IMG/VR virus record: IMGVR_UViG_3300010354_000263
Coordinates: 1 to 35,455 of that record
Origin: a virus
DNA length: 35,455 nt
Direction: 5' to 3' (one strand)
The notes under the pieces were generated by a model, which saw nothing but the letters and a program-made list of their open reading frames with translations, made no database searches and was not told the DNA's origin. Positions 12,932 to 19,028 of this stretch are shown one piece after another. How positions within the stretch are numbered: the first letter of the stretch is position 1; each line of letters starts with the position of its first letter. The position numbers and the translations under genes are program-made.

Positions 12932-13117
12932 ATGAAGATTCAGTCAAACGAGGCAGTCGAGGCGCTGATGAAGATCGCAGAAGCGTTGAGCGTGGCTGCG
13001 GACAAGGATCCTTACGGATTCAACATGGAAGACTACCGTGCGGTCGTCGCAGGCGTTCTCGAGACGCTCGAGGACGACGAGGTGAAGGCTGAAGTCCTCC
13101 ACCAAGTCGACTTCTAA
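12932..13117 (+). CDS. Small helical protein
   Basis: This gene encodes 61 residues, predicted mostly helical (AVEALMKIAEALSVAADKD, AVVAGVLETLEDDEVKAEVL). The -10 is at 12897-12902 and the site is GAAGGAAGGA. The stop TAA overlaps the next TCTAAAG. No family was recognised. Confidence 0.75.
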   Translation: MKIQSNEAVEALMKIAEALSVAADKDPYGFNMEDYRAVVAGVLETLEDDEVKAEVLHQVDF

Positions 13118-13156
13118 AGAAAGTATAATGAACTTACCAACAACGAAGGGACAAAC

Positions 13157-13420
13157 ATGCATACGGAAACTTACTACCGAGTTCGAACTGCCGTGCGGTT
13201 CATCTTTTGGTCAGCGGCGTTGTTTCTCGCGACGCTCGGCGTGATCGCTCTCCAGGACGTCGTCGCTGCGCTCGAAGACGACCGCGAGGACTGCAACATC
13301 GTCCTCAACCGCGACTTCACGTGGGATTCAGCCACGGGAGAGATCGTCAACGTCTACTCGTGTTCTGCGCCGACGAACGTCACGCTTCTCGAGGACGGAA
13401 CCTGGCAGTGGACTGAATAA
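13157..13420 (+). CDS. Single-pass membrane or exported protein
   Basis: This gene encodes 87 residues. A hydrophobic span at about residues 13-33 (AVRFIFWSAALFLATLGVIA) follows a short basic N-terminus, so the C-terminal part with two Cys (C46, C69) is probably outside the cell, perhaps disulphide bonded. It could act at the envelope, for example in superinfection exclusion, but no family match is known to me. The -10 is at 13124-13129. Confidence 0.75.
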   Translation: MHTETYYRVRTAVRFIFWSAALFLATLGVIALQDVVAALEDDREDCNIVLNRDFTWDSATGEIVNVYSCSAPTNVTLLEDGTWQWTE

Positions 13421-13428
13421 CGCGGTGC

Positions 13429-13462
13429 GGTCGATAATCGTCTCCTGAGAGAGCGATCGACC
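13429..13462 (+). terminator. Stem-loop after the membrane protein gene
   Basis: GGTCGAT pairs with ATCGACC, and TCTC/GAGA forms an inner helix around CTGA. There is no U-tract. Confidence 0.45.
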
Positions 13463-13515
13463 AACCAACGTTCTAAAGATGTTATAATGTACTTACCGAT
13501 ACGAAAGGAAACACG

Positions 13516-13749
13516 ATGAGCGGTTACAACATGCCCCCTGGAGTCTACGAGAGCGACATCCCTGGGTGGAACGACATCACACACACCTGGACGAACGACT
13601 GCTCGCACTGCGATGGTCCGAACGAGATCGAGGCGGACGTCGACTCGCGATACGGCGGTGAGGTCGAGTGGACCTGCGAACACTGCGGTAAGGAGTTCAC
13701 CGCATCGATCAACTTCGAACGCGATGACTGGGATGACCGGGAGGACTGA
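13516..13749 (+). CDS. Zinc-ribbon protein
   Basis: This gene encodes 77 residues. C33/C36 (CSHC) and C58/C61 (CEHCGKEF) give a clean two-knuckle zinc ribbon with a beta-hairpin between them. The end is acidic (DDWDDRED). The -10 is at 13483-13488. Zinc ribbons of this kind usually bind nucleic acid or protein; the target is unknown. Confidence 0.75.
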   Translation: MSGYNMPPGVYESDIPGWNDITHTWTNDCSHCDGPNEIEADVDSRYGGEVEWTCEHCGKEFTASINFERDDWDDRED

Positions 13750-13800
13750 CTCCAGTTCTAAAGAAGTTATAATGATCTTACCACAACGAAGGGAAACAAC

Positions 13801-14178
13801 ATGAAAGCGACGATGAGTGACTTCGACCTCCTTCCTTCGAGCGATCTGCTCGCGGACGAGAACAAGGTGAAGTTGTACCACTACTGGAACGTGCTGCGAT
13901 ACGAGATCATCCAGCACTTCACCGAGACCAACGAGATGATTCCGTTCAGTACGGTGAGCAGTCGTCTTGCCTTCGAGTTCTCCACGGAACCCGAACGTCT
14001 TGCGGAACTCTGGTCACAGGGAGCGGACATCGTCGAGGGACCTATCGATCTCGACGGGGATGTCGATGCGGATGTCGACGAAGAGCTGGTCAACGACTTC
14101 ATCGCCTTCATGAAGGAGCGGGCTGAAGAGCGGGCGATTGAGGACGATCTGTTTCGTTCGATCGTGAACGAAAACTGA
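13801..14178 (+). CDS. Hypothetical acidic protein
   Basis: This gene encodes 125 residues. The N-terminal two thirds look helical (LYHYWNVLRYEIIQHFTETN). An Asp-rich repeat (LDGDVDADVDEE) resembles a linker or a metal site. A charged C-terminal helix follows (FMKERAEERAIEDD). The ribosome site is GAAGGGA and the -10 is at 13768-13773. No family is assigned. Confidence 0.75.
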   Translation: MKATMSDFDLLPSSDLLADENKVKLYHYWNVLRYEIIQHFTETNEMIPFSTVSSRLAFEFSTEPERLAELWSQGADIVEGPIDLDGDVDADVDEELVNDFIAFMKERAEERAIEDDLFRSIVNEN

Positions 14179-14226
14179 GATCTAAAGAAGTTATAATGAT
14201 CTTACCAACGACGAAAGGAAAACAAA

Positions 14227-14427
14227 ATGTTCCCGACAACCCACAACAACCGTCCCGCAACGATCTGGGTCACCGAGGATTTTGTATACGCGGTCTACGA
14301 GGACAACCACGACGTCTTCTACTTCACGAGTATCGATGACGACTCGGTCGACCTCGCGGAGGAACTGACCGCGGAGTTCGGTGTCGAGATGGCGCAGGAA
14401 GTTCTCGCCGAGGTGGGGGTCATCTGA
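14227..14427 (+). CDS. Hypothetical small acidic protein
   Basis: This gene encodes 66 residues with strands first (PATIWVTEDFVYAVYEDNHD) and then an acidic helix (LAEELTAEFGVEMAQEVLAE). The -10 is at 14192-14197 and the ribosome site is GAAAGGA. A perfect 12-bp inverted repeat covers its stop codon. Confidence 0.75.
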   Translation: MFPTTHNNRPATIWVTEDFVYAVYEDNHDVFYFTSIDDDSVDLAEELTAEFGVEMAQEVLAEVGVI

Positions 14428-14436
14428 CCCCCACCT
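14411..14436 (+). terminator. 12-bp inverted repeat over a stop codon
   Basis: AGGTGGGGGTCA and TGACCCCCACCT are perfectly complementary with only 2 nt between, so the actual loop must be larger. The TGA of the gene ending at 14427 lies in the right arm. Confidence 0.5.
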
Positions 14437-14469
14437 TCGGGGATGATCTAAAGAAGTTATAATGACATC

Positions 14470-14685
14470 ATGGAAACGACACGAGACGTAACGATAACGA
14501 TTCACACGACGACCGAAGAACCGTATTGGACGATCACCGATACGCGGACCGAGAAGTACATCCACGAATACATCGCCGGATGGTACGGAGACATCCCCGG
14601 TGAGGTGTGTGAAGAGACAACCTGGTCGAGACTTCGTGACTACTGCGCCAAGAAAGGTTGGTCGGTGACCGAGGCGTGGTCGTAA
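14470..14685 (+). CDS. Leaderless hypothetical protein
   Basis: This gene encodes 71 residues with the ATG 6 nt after TATAAT (14458-14463). It starts METTRDVTITIHTTTEEPYW; the MET-T start is shared by several leaderless genes here (14709, 15283, 17169, 17400). A beta-rich N-terminus is followed by a Trp-rich second half. Function is unknown. Confidence 0.75.
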   Translation: METTRDVTITIHTTTEEPYWTITDTRTEKYIHEYIAGWYGDIPGEVCEETTWSRLRDYCAKKGWSVTEAWS

Positions 14686-14708
14686 ACTAAAGAAGTTATA
14701 ATGTATTC

Positions 14709-14819
14709 ATGGAAACGACGAACAACAACAACACCGAAAACCACGACCACGTCTTCACGAACGACGACGACTGCCGACGCTGCGTCGACTGCGGGCGACG
14801 AGAGGGCGATCAACGATGA
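14709..14819 (+). CDS. 36-residue zinc-knuckle microprotein, leaderless
   Basis: The ATG is 6 nt after TATAAT (14697-14702). METTNNNNTENHDHVFTNDD leads into CRRCVDCGRRE, where C22, C25 and C28 and upstream His could bind one metal. The last codons overlap the next gene's start (ATGA), so this is the first gene of a three-gene unit reaching to 15264. Confidence 0.6.
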   Translation: METTNNNNTENHDHVFTNDDDCRRCVDCGRREGDQR

Positions 14820-15058
14820 TCGCTCTCGAGATCGGTGACACGATCACCGTGAAGATCAACGGTCAGACAGCGTCGAAGCGGACGCGGAACCGAGTGAAAG
14901 AGAACGGTCCGACGTTCGTCGTGACGAAGATCGACTCGGTGTCGCTGTTCCCGCACATCGGACAACACGTCAACGCGGTTCTCGTGAGTTCGACAACGAC
15001 CAATTGGACCGGTTGGTTCCCCGCGGAGGAGATCGTCGTCTCGAGGACCGCCTCATGA
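14816..15058 (+). CDS. Hypothetical beta-rich protein, second of a coupled trio
   Basis: This gene encodes 80 residues. The ATG overlaps the previous stop by ATGA, implying translational coupling; there is no promoter of its own. Residues 2-20 (IALEIGDTITVKINGQTAS) and the end (GWFPAEEIVVS) look like a small SH3- or KOW-like barrel. Function is unknown. Confidence 0.7.
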   Translation: MIALEIGDTITVKINGQTASKRTRNRVKENGPTFVVTKIDSVSLFPHIGQHVNAVLVSSTTTNWTGWFPAEEIVVSRTAS

Positions 15059-15264
15059 AGATCGACGATCAATACAACTTCGTCTTCGCCGCGGTCTATG
15101 GTGACGACATAGATCACGCGGACCGCGTCGTGAAGATTCCGATCGTTGCGAACAGCGTCGGGTCAGCGCGCGTCGACGCAAACACGTTCGCTGAACTCAA
15201 CCTAGAACGCGGTTGGACAGAGATCGTGTTCATCGGTGACGTCCCCGTGTCCGAACCATTCTAA
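15055..15264 (+). CDS. Hypothetical protein, third of a coupled trio
   Basis: This gene encodes 69 residues and starts inside the stop of the previous gene (ATGA). The sequence alternates strands and turns (YNFVFAAVYGDDIDHADRVV, IPIVANSVGSARV). The stop TAA belongs to the TCTAAAG of the next promoter. No family was recognised. Confidence 0.7.
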   Translation: MKIDDQYNFVFAAVYGDDIDHADRVVKIPIVANSVGSARVDANTFAELNLERGWTEIVFIGDVPVSEPF

Positions 15265-15282
15265 AGATGTTATAATGATCTC

Positions 15283-15414
15283 ATGGAAACGATCAACTGC
15301 ACCGACTGCTACACGCCCACTCCCGTCAACGAAACGATCGCGCTCGACGACGAACGAACGATCTGCTGCGACTGCGCCGCCGATCGCTACGACGCGCTCG
15401 TCACCGCCGACTGA
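15283..15414 (+). CDS. Zinc-binding microprotein, leaderless
   Basis: This gene encodes 43 residues with the ATG 6 nt after TATAAT (15271-15276). C6/C9 (CTDC) and C28, C29, C31 (CCDC) give a compact four-Cys zinc site in a short acidic protein. A run of CGCT repeats follows the stop (15415-15436). Confidence 0.65.
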   Translation: METINCTDCYTPTPVNETIALDDERTICCDCAADRYDALVTAD

Positions 15415-15484
15415 CGCTCGCTCGCTCGCTCGAGCGGCGAAGTCTAAAGAAAGTACAATCATCTCATAACGAAAGGACAGAAAC

Positions 15485-15679
15485 ATGACCACTCACATCA
15501 CATACGCGGTGCGGTATCGCCGCCACGACGATCGTCATACGGTCGGAGGGCCGGCGTCGTTCTACACCAACAACGAGGCGAAGGCGTACCGCGTCGCGGC
15601 AGACCTTCGGAACGATCGCTCGGTCGAACCCGACTCGGTCGAGGTCGTCGAGATCGAGGGACACTTCACTGAAGTCTAA
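15485..15679 (+). CDS. Hypothetical basic protein
   Basis: This gene encodes 64 residues with a TACAAT -10 at 15454-15459 and GAAAGGA before the ATG. A beta strand rich in Arg and Tyr (ITYAVRYRRHDDRHTVGG) precedes a helix (NNEAKAYRVAADLRNDRS) and a last strand, an alpha/beta pattern like a small nucleic-acid-binding fold. The stop overlaps the next TCTAAAG. Confidence 0.75.
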   Translation: MTTHITYAVRYRRHDDRHTVGGPASFYTNNEAKAYRVAADLRNDRSVEPDSVEVVEIEGHFTEV

Positions 15680-15697
15680 AGAAGTTATAATGACTTC

Positions 15698-15835
15698 ATG
15701 ACAAAGATCAAGAACAAGTGGAACGAACTCGAGCGGCAGGCGTTCGCCGACGGTAACCGGCTTCGCGCACAGCGGATCCCGAACAAAAAGCGTCTCGCCG
15801 ACAAGCGCGCCTGTCGCGGTCGAGTGGGCGGCTGA
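15698..15835 (+). CDS. Second basic NKK...ACRGR microprotein, leaderless
   Basis: This gene encodes 45 residues with the ATG 6 nt after TATAAT (15686-15691). It is paralogous to 5952-6098: KNKWNELERQAFADGNRLRA, RIPNKKRLADKRACRGRV. Both copies are leaderless, so gene and promoter arrangement were duplicated together. Strong basic charge suggests nucleic-acid binding. Confidence 0.7.
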   Translation: MTKIKNKWNELERQAFADGNRLRAQRIPNKKRLADKRACRGRVGG

Positions 15836-15866
15836 TTCGCTCATCTAAAGAAAGTACAATGAACCC

Positions 15867-16058
15867 ATGAGCGAATACATCCACGAAGCAAAAGCGGACG
15901 ACGTGCTTGCGGACATCGAGGAAGAGATCGCCTGGGCTCTCGAGGAGAACCCAGAGCTGTCTCGAGGCGACATCGTCAAGGACATCGCTGAGGCGATACT
16001 ACGCGACATCCCACAACGCGGATTGAAGTCACAGATCCGACGCCGACTAGGCATCTAA
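15867..16058 (+). CDS. Leaderless helical acidic protein
   Basis: This gene encodes 63 residues with the ATG 6 nt after TACAAT (15855-15860). Long acidic helices (ADDVLADIEEEIAWALEENP, DIVKDIAEAILRDIP) precede a basic tail (RGLKSQIRRRLGI). The stop is inside the next promoter. Function is unknown. Confidence 0.75.
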   Translation: MSEYIHEAKADDVLADIEEEIAWALEENPELSRGDIVKDIAEAILRDIPQRGLKSQIRRRLGI

Positions 16059-16076
16059 AGAAAGTATAATGACATC

Positions 16077-16313
16077 ATGACCAACGAAAACATCACATAC
16101 GAGAAGTTTCTGCGTACGGTCCCAGAGATCGCGCGCTACCACGAGTGGCGGTACGGACAGGCCCTGTTCAACGTACTCTCCAAGGTACGCCCACAGCTCG
16201 CCGAAGAGATTCGCGGCGGTCAACTCGACCCGTTCTACCGCGATCGCGACGGAGTCGTGCCGGAACTTTGGTCGTTCCTCGAGAGCCAGTGGGATCTCGA
16301 GTATGCGGGCTAG
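16077..16313 (+). CDS. Leaderless hypothetical protein
   Basis: This gene encodes 78 residues with the ATG 6 nt after TATAAT (16065-16070). It is mainly helical with several aromatics (YEKFLRTVPEIARYHEWRYG). It overlaps the following small gene by 11 nt, which suggests co-translation. No family is assigned. Confidence 0.75.
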   Translation: MTNENITYEKFLRTVPEIARYHEWRYGQALFNVLSKVRPQLAEEIRGGQLDPFYRDRDGVVPELWSFLESQWDLEYAG

Positions 16314-16425
16314 ACGCCTGCTTCGACTCGCCGGCGGATACGCACTCGACGCCGTGTGCCGTGTCACTGGTCATCGGTGGTGCCACACGATCGGCGCTCG
16401 GTCGTGGCATCTACTGAACGACTAA
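16303..16425 (+). CDS. 40-residue basic microprotein overlapping its neighbour
   Basis: MRARRLLRLAGGYALDAVCR and onward to a stop that again forms part of a CTAAAG box. It starts within the last codons of the previous gene. It is strongly basic, with C19 and C27 and two His. Support comes from the coupling and from the stop/promoter overlap typical of genuine genes here; there is no strong ribosome site. Confidence 0.5.
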   Translation: MRARRLLRLAGGYALDAVCRVTGHRWCHTIGARSWHLLND

Positions 16426-16457
16426 AGACTGTACAATAACTACTACGCAAGGGAACA

Positions 16458-17144
16458 ATGGAAACACAATACGGACTCAGCTACGCCGGCAGTTTTGTCG
16501 CGCTCGACGCGGCGATGGCAGACGATCTTTCGGTCGTCAATTCAGCGCGCGTGTCGTTCGGGAAGCGACGTGACTTCATCAACGAGGCTGACAAGGGTCT
16601 TATCAACTTTTTGATGCGGGAACGCCACGGGACGCCGTTCGAACACAACTCATTTCGCTTTCACGTTCGCTGCCCGATCTTCGTCGCCCGCGAGTGGTTT
16701 CGTCATCGCATCGGGTCGTTCAACGAGTTCTCCGGTCGCTACTCTGAGATGCCGGCTGAAGCGTATCTGCCTCCCGAGAGTAACTGGCGTACTCAGACTG
16801 GAAAGCCCGGCGCATACACCTTCGAGGCCGTCGATGCTTCTATCGCGGCTGACGCACAGGAGATCCTCGCGGAGGCGTATGACGCGGCGTTCACGGCGTA
16901 CGCCAAACTCGTGGAGATGGGAATCGCCAAGGAACTTGCTCGGCTAGCGGTCCCGGTCGGAACGTACACCGAGTTCTATTGGACCGTAAACGCACGGGCG
17001 TTGATGAACTTTTTGTCGTTGCGGACGCACGAAGCGGCGCAGCGTGAGATCCGTGATCTGGCGCTCGAGGTCGAGAAGTCGTTCGCCGAGAAGATGCCGA
17101 TCACATACGCAGCGTGGATCGCCAACGGAAAGGTTGCTCCGTAG
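16458..17144 (+). CDS. thyX: Flavin-dependent thymidylate synthase ThyX
   Basis: This gene encodes 228 residues, normal for the family. ThyX makes dTMP from dUMP using FAD, NADPH and methylene-tetrahydrofolate, supplying thymidine nucleotides for phage DNA synthesis. The family signature RHR-x7-S is present: R82-H83-R84 and S92, within FRHRIGSFNEFSGRYS. The preceding segment LMRERHGTPFEHNSFRFHV and the C-terminal RALMNFLSLRTHEAAQREIR are also characteristic. The promoter is a divergent array member (TACAAT 16432-16437) with an AAGGGAA ribosome site. It is the only clear metabolic enzyme in the small-gene cluster. Confidence 0.95.
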   Translation: METQYGLSYAGSFVALDAAMADDLSVVNSARVSFGKRRDFINEADKGLINFLMRERHGTPFEHNSFRFHVRCPIFVAREWFRHRIGSFNEFSGRYSEMPAEAYLPPESNWRTQTGKPGAYTFEAVDASIAADAQEILAEAYDAAFTAYAKLVEMGIAKELARLAVPVGTYTEFYWTVNARALMNFLSLRTHEAAQREIRDLALEVEKSFAEKMPITYAAWIANGKVAP

Positions 17145-17168
17145 TTCTAAAGAAGTTATAATGAACTC

Positions 17169-17321
17169 ATGGAAACCAAACTGACCACAAAAAACATCAT
17201 CCGCGCCGGCAAGCGACTCAAGGCGCTCAACAAGCAGCGCCGCTCCGGCCGCATCTCCGGACCGCGGTTCATCAAGGGCGTCATCGCCGTCGGCCGCGAG
17301 TTCTCGAACTCGAGCTACTGA
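17169..17321 (+). CDS. 50-residue basic protein, leaderless
   Basis: The ATG is 6 nt after TATAAT (17157-17162). METKLTTKNIIRAGKRLKAL continues into a Lys/Arg-rich middle (NKQRRSGRISGPRF). It could bind nucleic acid. A 13-bp stem-loop follows at 17329-17358. It is similar in character, though not clearly in sequence, to the basic leaderless proteins at 5952 and 15698. Confidence 0.65.
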   Translation: METKLTTKNIIRAGKRLKALNKQRRSGRISGPRFIKGVIAVGREFSNSSY

Positions 17322-17328
17322 CGGTCAA

Positions 17329-17358
17329 CGCCGGCTCGGCCTCACGGCCGGGTCGGCG
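17329..17358 (+). terminator. 13-bp stem-loop with two wobbles
   Basis: CGCCGGCTCGGCC faces GGCCGGGTCGGCG across a TCAC tetraloop; all 13 positions pair if G-T wobbles are allowed. There is no U-tract. Confidence 0.55.
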
Positions 17359-17399
17359 CAACCTCAGCAACTACGAACTAAAGAAAGTACAATGACAAC

Positions 17400-17705
17400 A
17401 TGGAAACGATACACTTCAACAGAGTCCAGACAACCGCCACGTCACCTCGCGGTCGAAAGTACACGGTGTCGATCGTGGCAAGCGGTCGCCTCAACGAGAT
17501 CGCGCTTCTCGACGACAGGAACGAGTTCGTCCAGTTCGACCCGGAGGTCGACGAGGATGTCGTCTACTTCTCGTCGTTCGAGCATCTCTCGCGGTTGATG
17601 ACGCTCATCCGCGAGAAGATCATCGACCTCGACGTCGGCTGGTCAGTGGAGCTGCAGCAGAGCATGGATCTGCATCCGGCGGGCAAACTAAAGATCGTAA
17701 AATAA
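17400..17705 (+). CDS. Leaderless hypothetical protein
   Basis: This gene encodes 101 residues with the ATG 6 nt after TACAAT (17388-17393). A basic beta-rich N-terminus (TATSPRGRKYTVSIVASG) is followed by an acidic patch and a helix. Its last codons run through a degenerate promoter (CTAAAGATCGTAAAAT) for the next gene. Function is unknown. Confidence 0.75.
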   Translation: METIHFNRVQTTATSPRGRKYTVSIVASGRLNEIALLDDRNEFVQFDPEVDEDVVYFSSFEHLSRLMTLIREKIIDLDVGWSVELQQSMDLHPAGKLKIVK

Positions 17706-17734
17706 CAACAGAGGAAACGACGAAAGGAAACACA

Positions 17735-17926
17735 ATGCAACTACAACGAACAAAGGGCGACTGCATCGCGGTCGAGGTGATCATGAACAACGTGCGGATC
17801 TGGCTGGCGTCGCCCACCGGAGACTCGAGTGACTCGCACGTCGTCGACATTCCGTGCGTGACCCATTCGCAGGCGATCGAGATCGCCGGCAGATGGCGTA
17901 CGGTCTGGGGCATCGATGTCTCCTGA
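17735..17926 (+). CDS. Hypothetical protein, first of an overlapping pair
   Basis: This gene encodes 63 residues. The -10 is TAAAAT (17698-17703) and GAAAGGA sets the start. Strands (CIAVEVIMNNVRIWLASP) precede a helix (SQAIEIAGRWRTVWG). It overlaps the next gene by 11 nt. It is the last gene in the cluster with a typical GAAAGGA leader. Confidence 0.7.
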   Translation: MQLQRTKGDCIAVEVIMNNVRIWLASPTGDSSDSHVVDIPCVTHSQAIEIAGRWRTVWGIDVS

Positions 17927-18095
17927 CGAGCACGACGAATACTTTGTAGTCGACTTCAGCGACATGGTCATAGTGCACTCTGGCACCGCGCAAAACTGCC
18001 AGCAGTTCATCGACGAGTCGTACGACAGTTTGGCGATACTTGATGCTGAAGACGTGCTGCGCTACGGGGAGGATCTGAGAGATTGTATAGTGTAG
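17916..18095 (+). CDS. 59-residue acidic protein
   Basis: ATG at 17916 lies inside the end of the previous gene, implying coupling. The sequence MSPDEHDEYFVVDFSDMVIV onward is acidic alpha/beta. The promoter of the following leaderless gene (TATAGT 18086-18091) is embedded in its last codons, so downstream transcription starts inside this gene. Confidence 0.65.
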   Translation: MSPDEHDEYFVVDFSDMVIVHSGTAQNCQQFIDESYDSLAILDAEDVLRYGEDLRDCIV

Positions 18096-18097
18096 AC

Positions 18098-18286
18098 ATG
18101 GATACGGATCAACTTTCGCTTCAGGAATCATCCGCGGTCATCGAAGCGATGCGCATCATCGATGAGGCCCTCGATCAGACGTCGAACCGATCGATCGTGT
18201 CGGCGAGTGAGATGGCGGACTTCTTTCTCGACCTGCGGTCGCTTCTCAACCCGCTCGTCCAAGAATCAACTACCAACGAGATCTAA
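18098..18286 (+). CDS. Leaderless helical protein
   Basis: This gene encodes 62 residues with the ATG 6 nt after TATAGT (18086-18091), although the usual TCTAAAG box is not conserved. Two helices are likely (SSAVIEAMRIIDEALDQT and EMADFFLDLRSLLNPL). Starts upstream in the same frame would precede the predicted transcript. The stop overlaps the next TCTAAAG. Confidence 0.7.
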   Translation: MDTDQLSLQESSAVIEAMRIIDEALDQTSNRSIVSASEMADFFLDLRSLLNPLVQESTTNEI

Positions 18287-18304
18287 AGCAGGTATAATTA
18301 CAAC

Positions 18305-18463
18305 ATGAGCAAGACACACGACAGAAAATGCCAGCGCTGCGGGAAGAACGCCATCATCGGGACAACCGGGACCTGGCGCGACAACTACTGCGCTCGTCAC
18401 ATCATCGAGACGAATCTTGCGGCCGCCCGGCTTGCGGGTGGCGCCTCAGAAGGCAAGGAGTAG
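18305..18463 (+). CDS. Small CxxC protein, leaderless
   Basis: This gene encodes 52 residues with the ATG 6 nt after TATAAT (18293-18298). C9/C12 (CQRCGKN) and C29 with H32 (YCARHI) form a treble-clef-like zinc site. A helical tail follows (NLAAARLAGG). It has the last standard array promoter; the next two genes lack their own and are probably co-transcribed. Confidence 0.7.
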   Translation: MSKTHDRKCQRCGKNAIIGTTGTWRDNYCARHIIETNLAAARLAGGASEGKE

Positions 18464-18465
18464 AA

Positions 18466-18678
18466 ATGAAGACCTACGTCGTCGAGATGAAGCCGATGGG
18501 ATCGTCCACGGCCGAAGACATCGCCGAAACTCTGCCCACGGACATGAAGTGGGAAATCGGAGAAAAGACCGGAGAATACGATGTCATTCGTGTTATGGTC
18601 GACAGCGATCAGGAAGAGAAGTTTGCGAACTGGCTCGGTGTAGAAACCGATCAGCTCGTGCAGTACGAACAACGATAG
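18466..18678 (+). CDS. Hypothetical protein, possible distant VPSA-group member
   Basis: This gene encodes 70 residues with an AGGAG site inside the end of the previous gene. The layout matches 7130 and 9511: a first strand, an acidic helix, a strand-turn-strand, then MVDSDQEEKFANWLGVETDQL, compared with LDDSDLEAFAVHYWGVDRDM. Identity is low, so the relation is tentative. Confidence 0.7.
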   Translation: MKTYVVEMKPMGSSTAEDIAETLPTDMKWEIGEKTGEYDVIRVMVDSDQEEKFANWLGVETDQLVQYEQR

Positions 18679-18686
18679 GAGAAAAG

Positions 18687-18791
18687 ATGCGTTTTGACAT
18701 AGAAATAACGAACTCAGTTGCGGCGATCGCCTGGGCGCTCGTAGTGTTCCTCCTCGGTGGAATGAAGATTACGAACAAACGCGGTCGCTGA
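18687..18791 (+). CDS. 34-residue single-span membrane protein
   Basis: The site AGGAGA precedes ATG 18687. One hydrophobic span (SVAAIAWALVVFLLGGM) has an acidic start and a basic end (KITNKRGR), predicting the N-terminus outside. Tiny membrane proteins of this kind are common in phages; no role can be assigned. Confidence 0.6.
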   Translation: MRFDIEITNSVAAIAWALVVFLLGGMKITNKRGR

Positions 18792-19006
18792 GACCGAGTT
18801 CACACTAATAGATTATTTAGTTGAGTCTACGGCTGCACTTAGCAGAAAGCGGATGCAACTCAATTTAGGTTGGTCAAAAACGCTGTAGGTTCAATGTGTA
18901 CGGAGCGCGTCTCGCGGTGCAGGTTAGCGGTAGTCGCCACCGTTAGAAAGAGTCTGGCCCGGACTTAGAAGGCGATAAGGGCACCTAACAAAGACAAAGG
19001 ACGAAG
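18792..19006 (+). other. Intergenic stretch at the boundary of the small-gene array
   Basis: No convincing gene was seen. TAGCGGT/ACCGTTA (around 18928-18950) and AGTCTG/CGGACT (around 18950-18965) form hairpins that may end transcripts from the array. Part of it (18840-18915) has a GGTTCAAT-like T-loop but does not complete a tRNA cloverleaf. Confidence 0.4.
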
Positions 19007-19028
19007 ATGAAACACGAAAGAACTAGCC

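Larger units (their letters stand above)
54..18298 (+). promoter_or_regulatory. Array of about 60 near-identical short promoters (TCTAAAG-N4-TATAAT)
   Basis: The consensus is TTCTAAAGAAGTTATAATG, with variants AAGATGT and AAGAAAG before the -10 box and TACAAT in place of TATAAT. The first bases of the -10 boxes are at 66, 314, 643, 876, 1352, 1699, 2044, 2297, 2738, 3322, 3900, 4476, 4753, 4832, 5155, 5627, 5832, 5940, 6105, 6487, 6818, 7094, 7416, 7660, 7918, 8148, 8445, 8827, 9029, 9272, 9475, 9794, 10002, 10394, 10668, 10929, 11377, 11635, 11887, 12501, 12682, 12897, 13124, 13483, 13768, 14192, 14458, 14697, 15271, 15454, 15686, 15855, 16065, 16432, 17157, 17388, 17698, 18086 and 18293. 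Later weak members are at 20624 and 21385. No conserved -35 hexamer lies 16-18 nt upstream; TCTAAAG four bases before the -10 seems to replace it. The base 7 nt after the box is usually A and is the likely +1. Promoter function is inferred from conservation and position. Confidence 0.85.

Noticed and set aside
15415-15436. CGCT repeats after the gene ending at 15414
   Set aside because: It is too short to be more than a local slippage run; no further structure was seen.
5697-16054. Many minus-strand frames containing the peptide IIITSLE
   Set aside because: This peptide is the promoter repeat (TCTAAAGAAGTTATAATG) read backwards, so the recurrence reflects promoters and not a protein family.
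54-18298. Regularly repeated 19-nt unit as a CRISPR array
   Set aside because: Spacing varies from about 70 to 700 nt and the intervals are genes, so the unit is a promoter repeat.
18840-18915. Possible tRNA (GGTTCAAT-like T-loop)
   Set aside because: The T stem has a mismatch and no matching acceptor or anticodon stems could be built.
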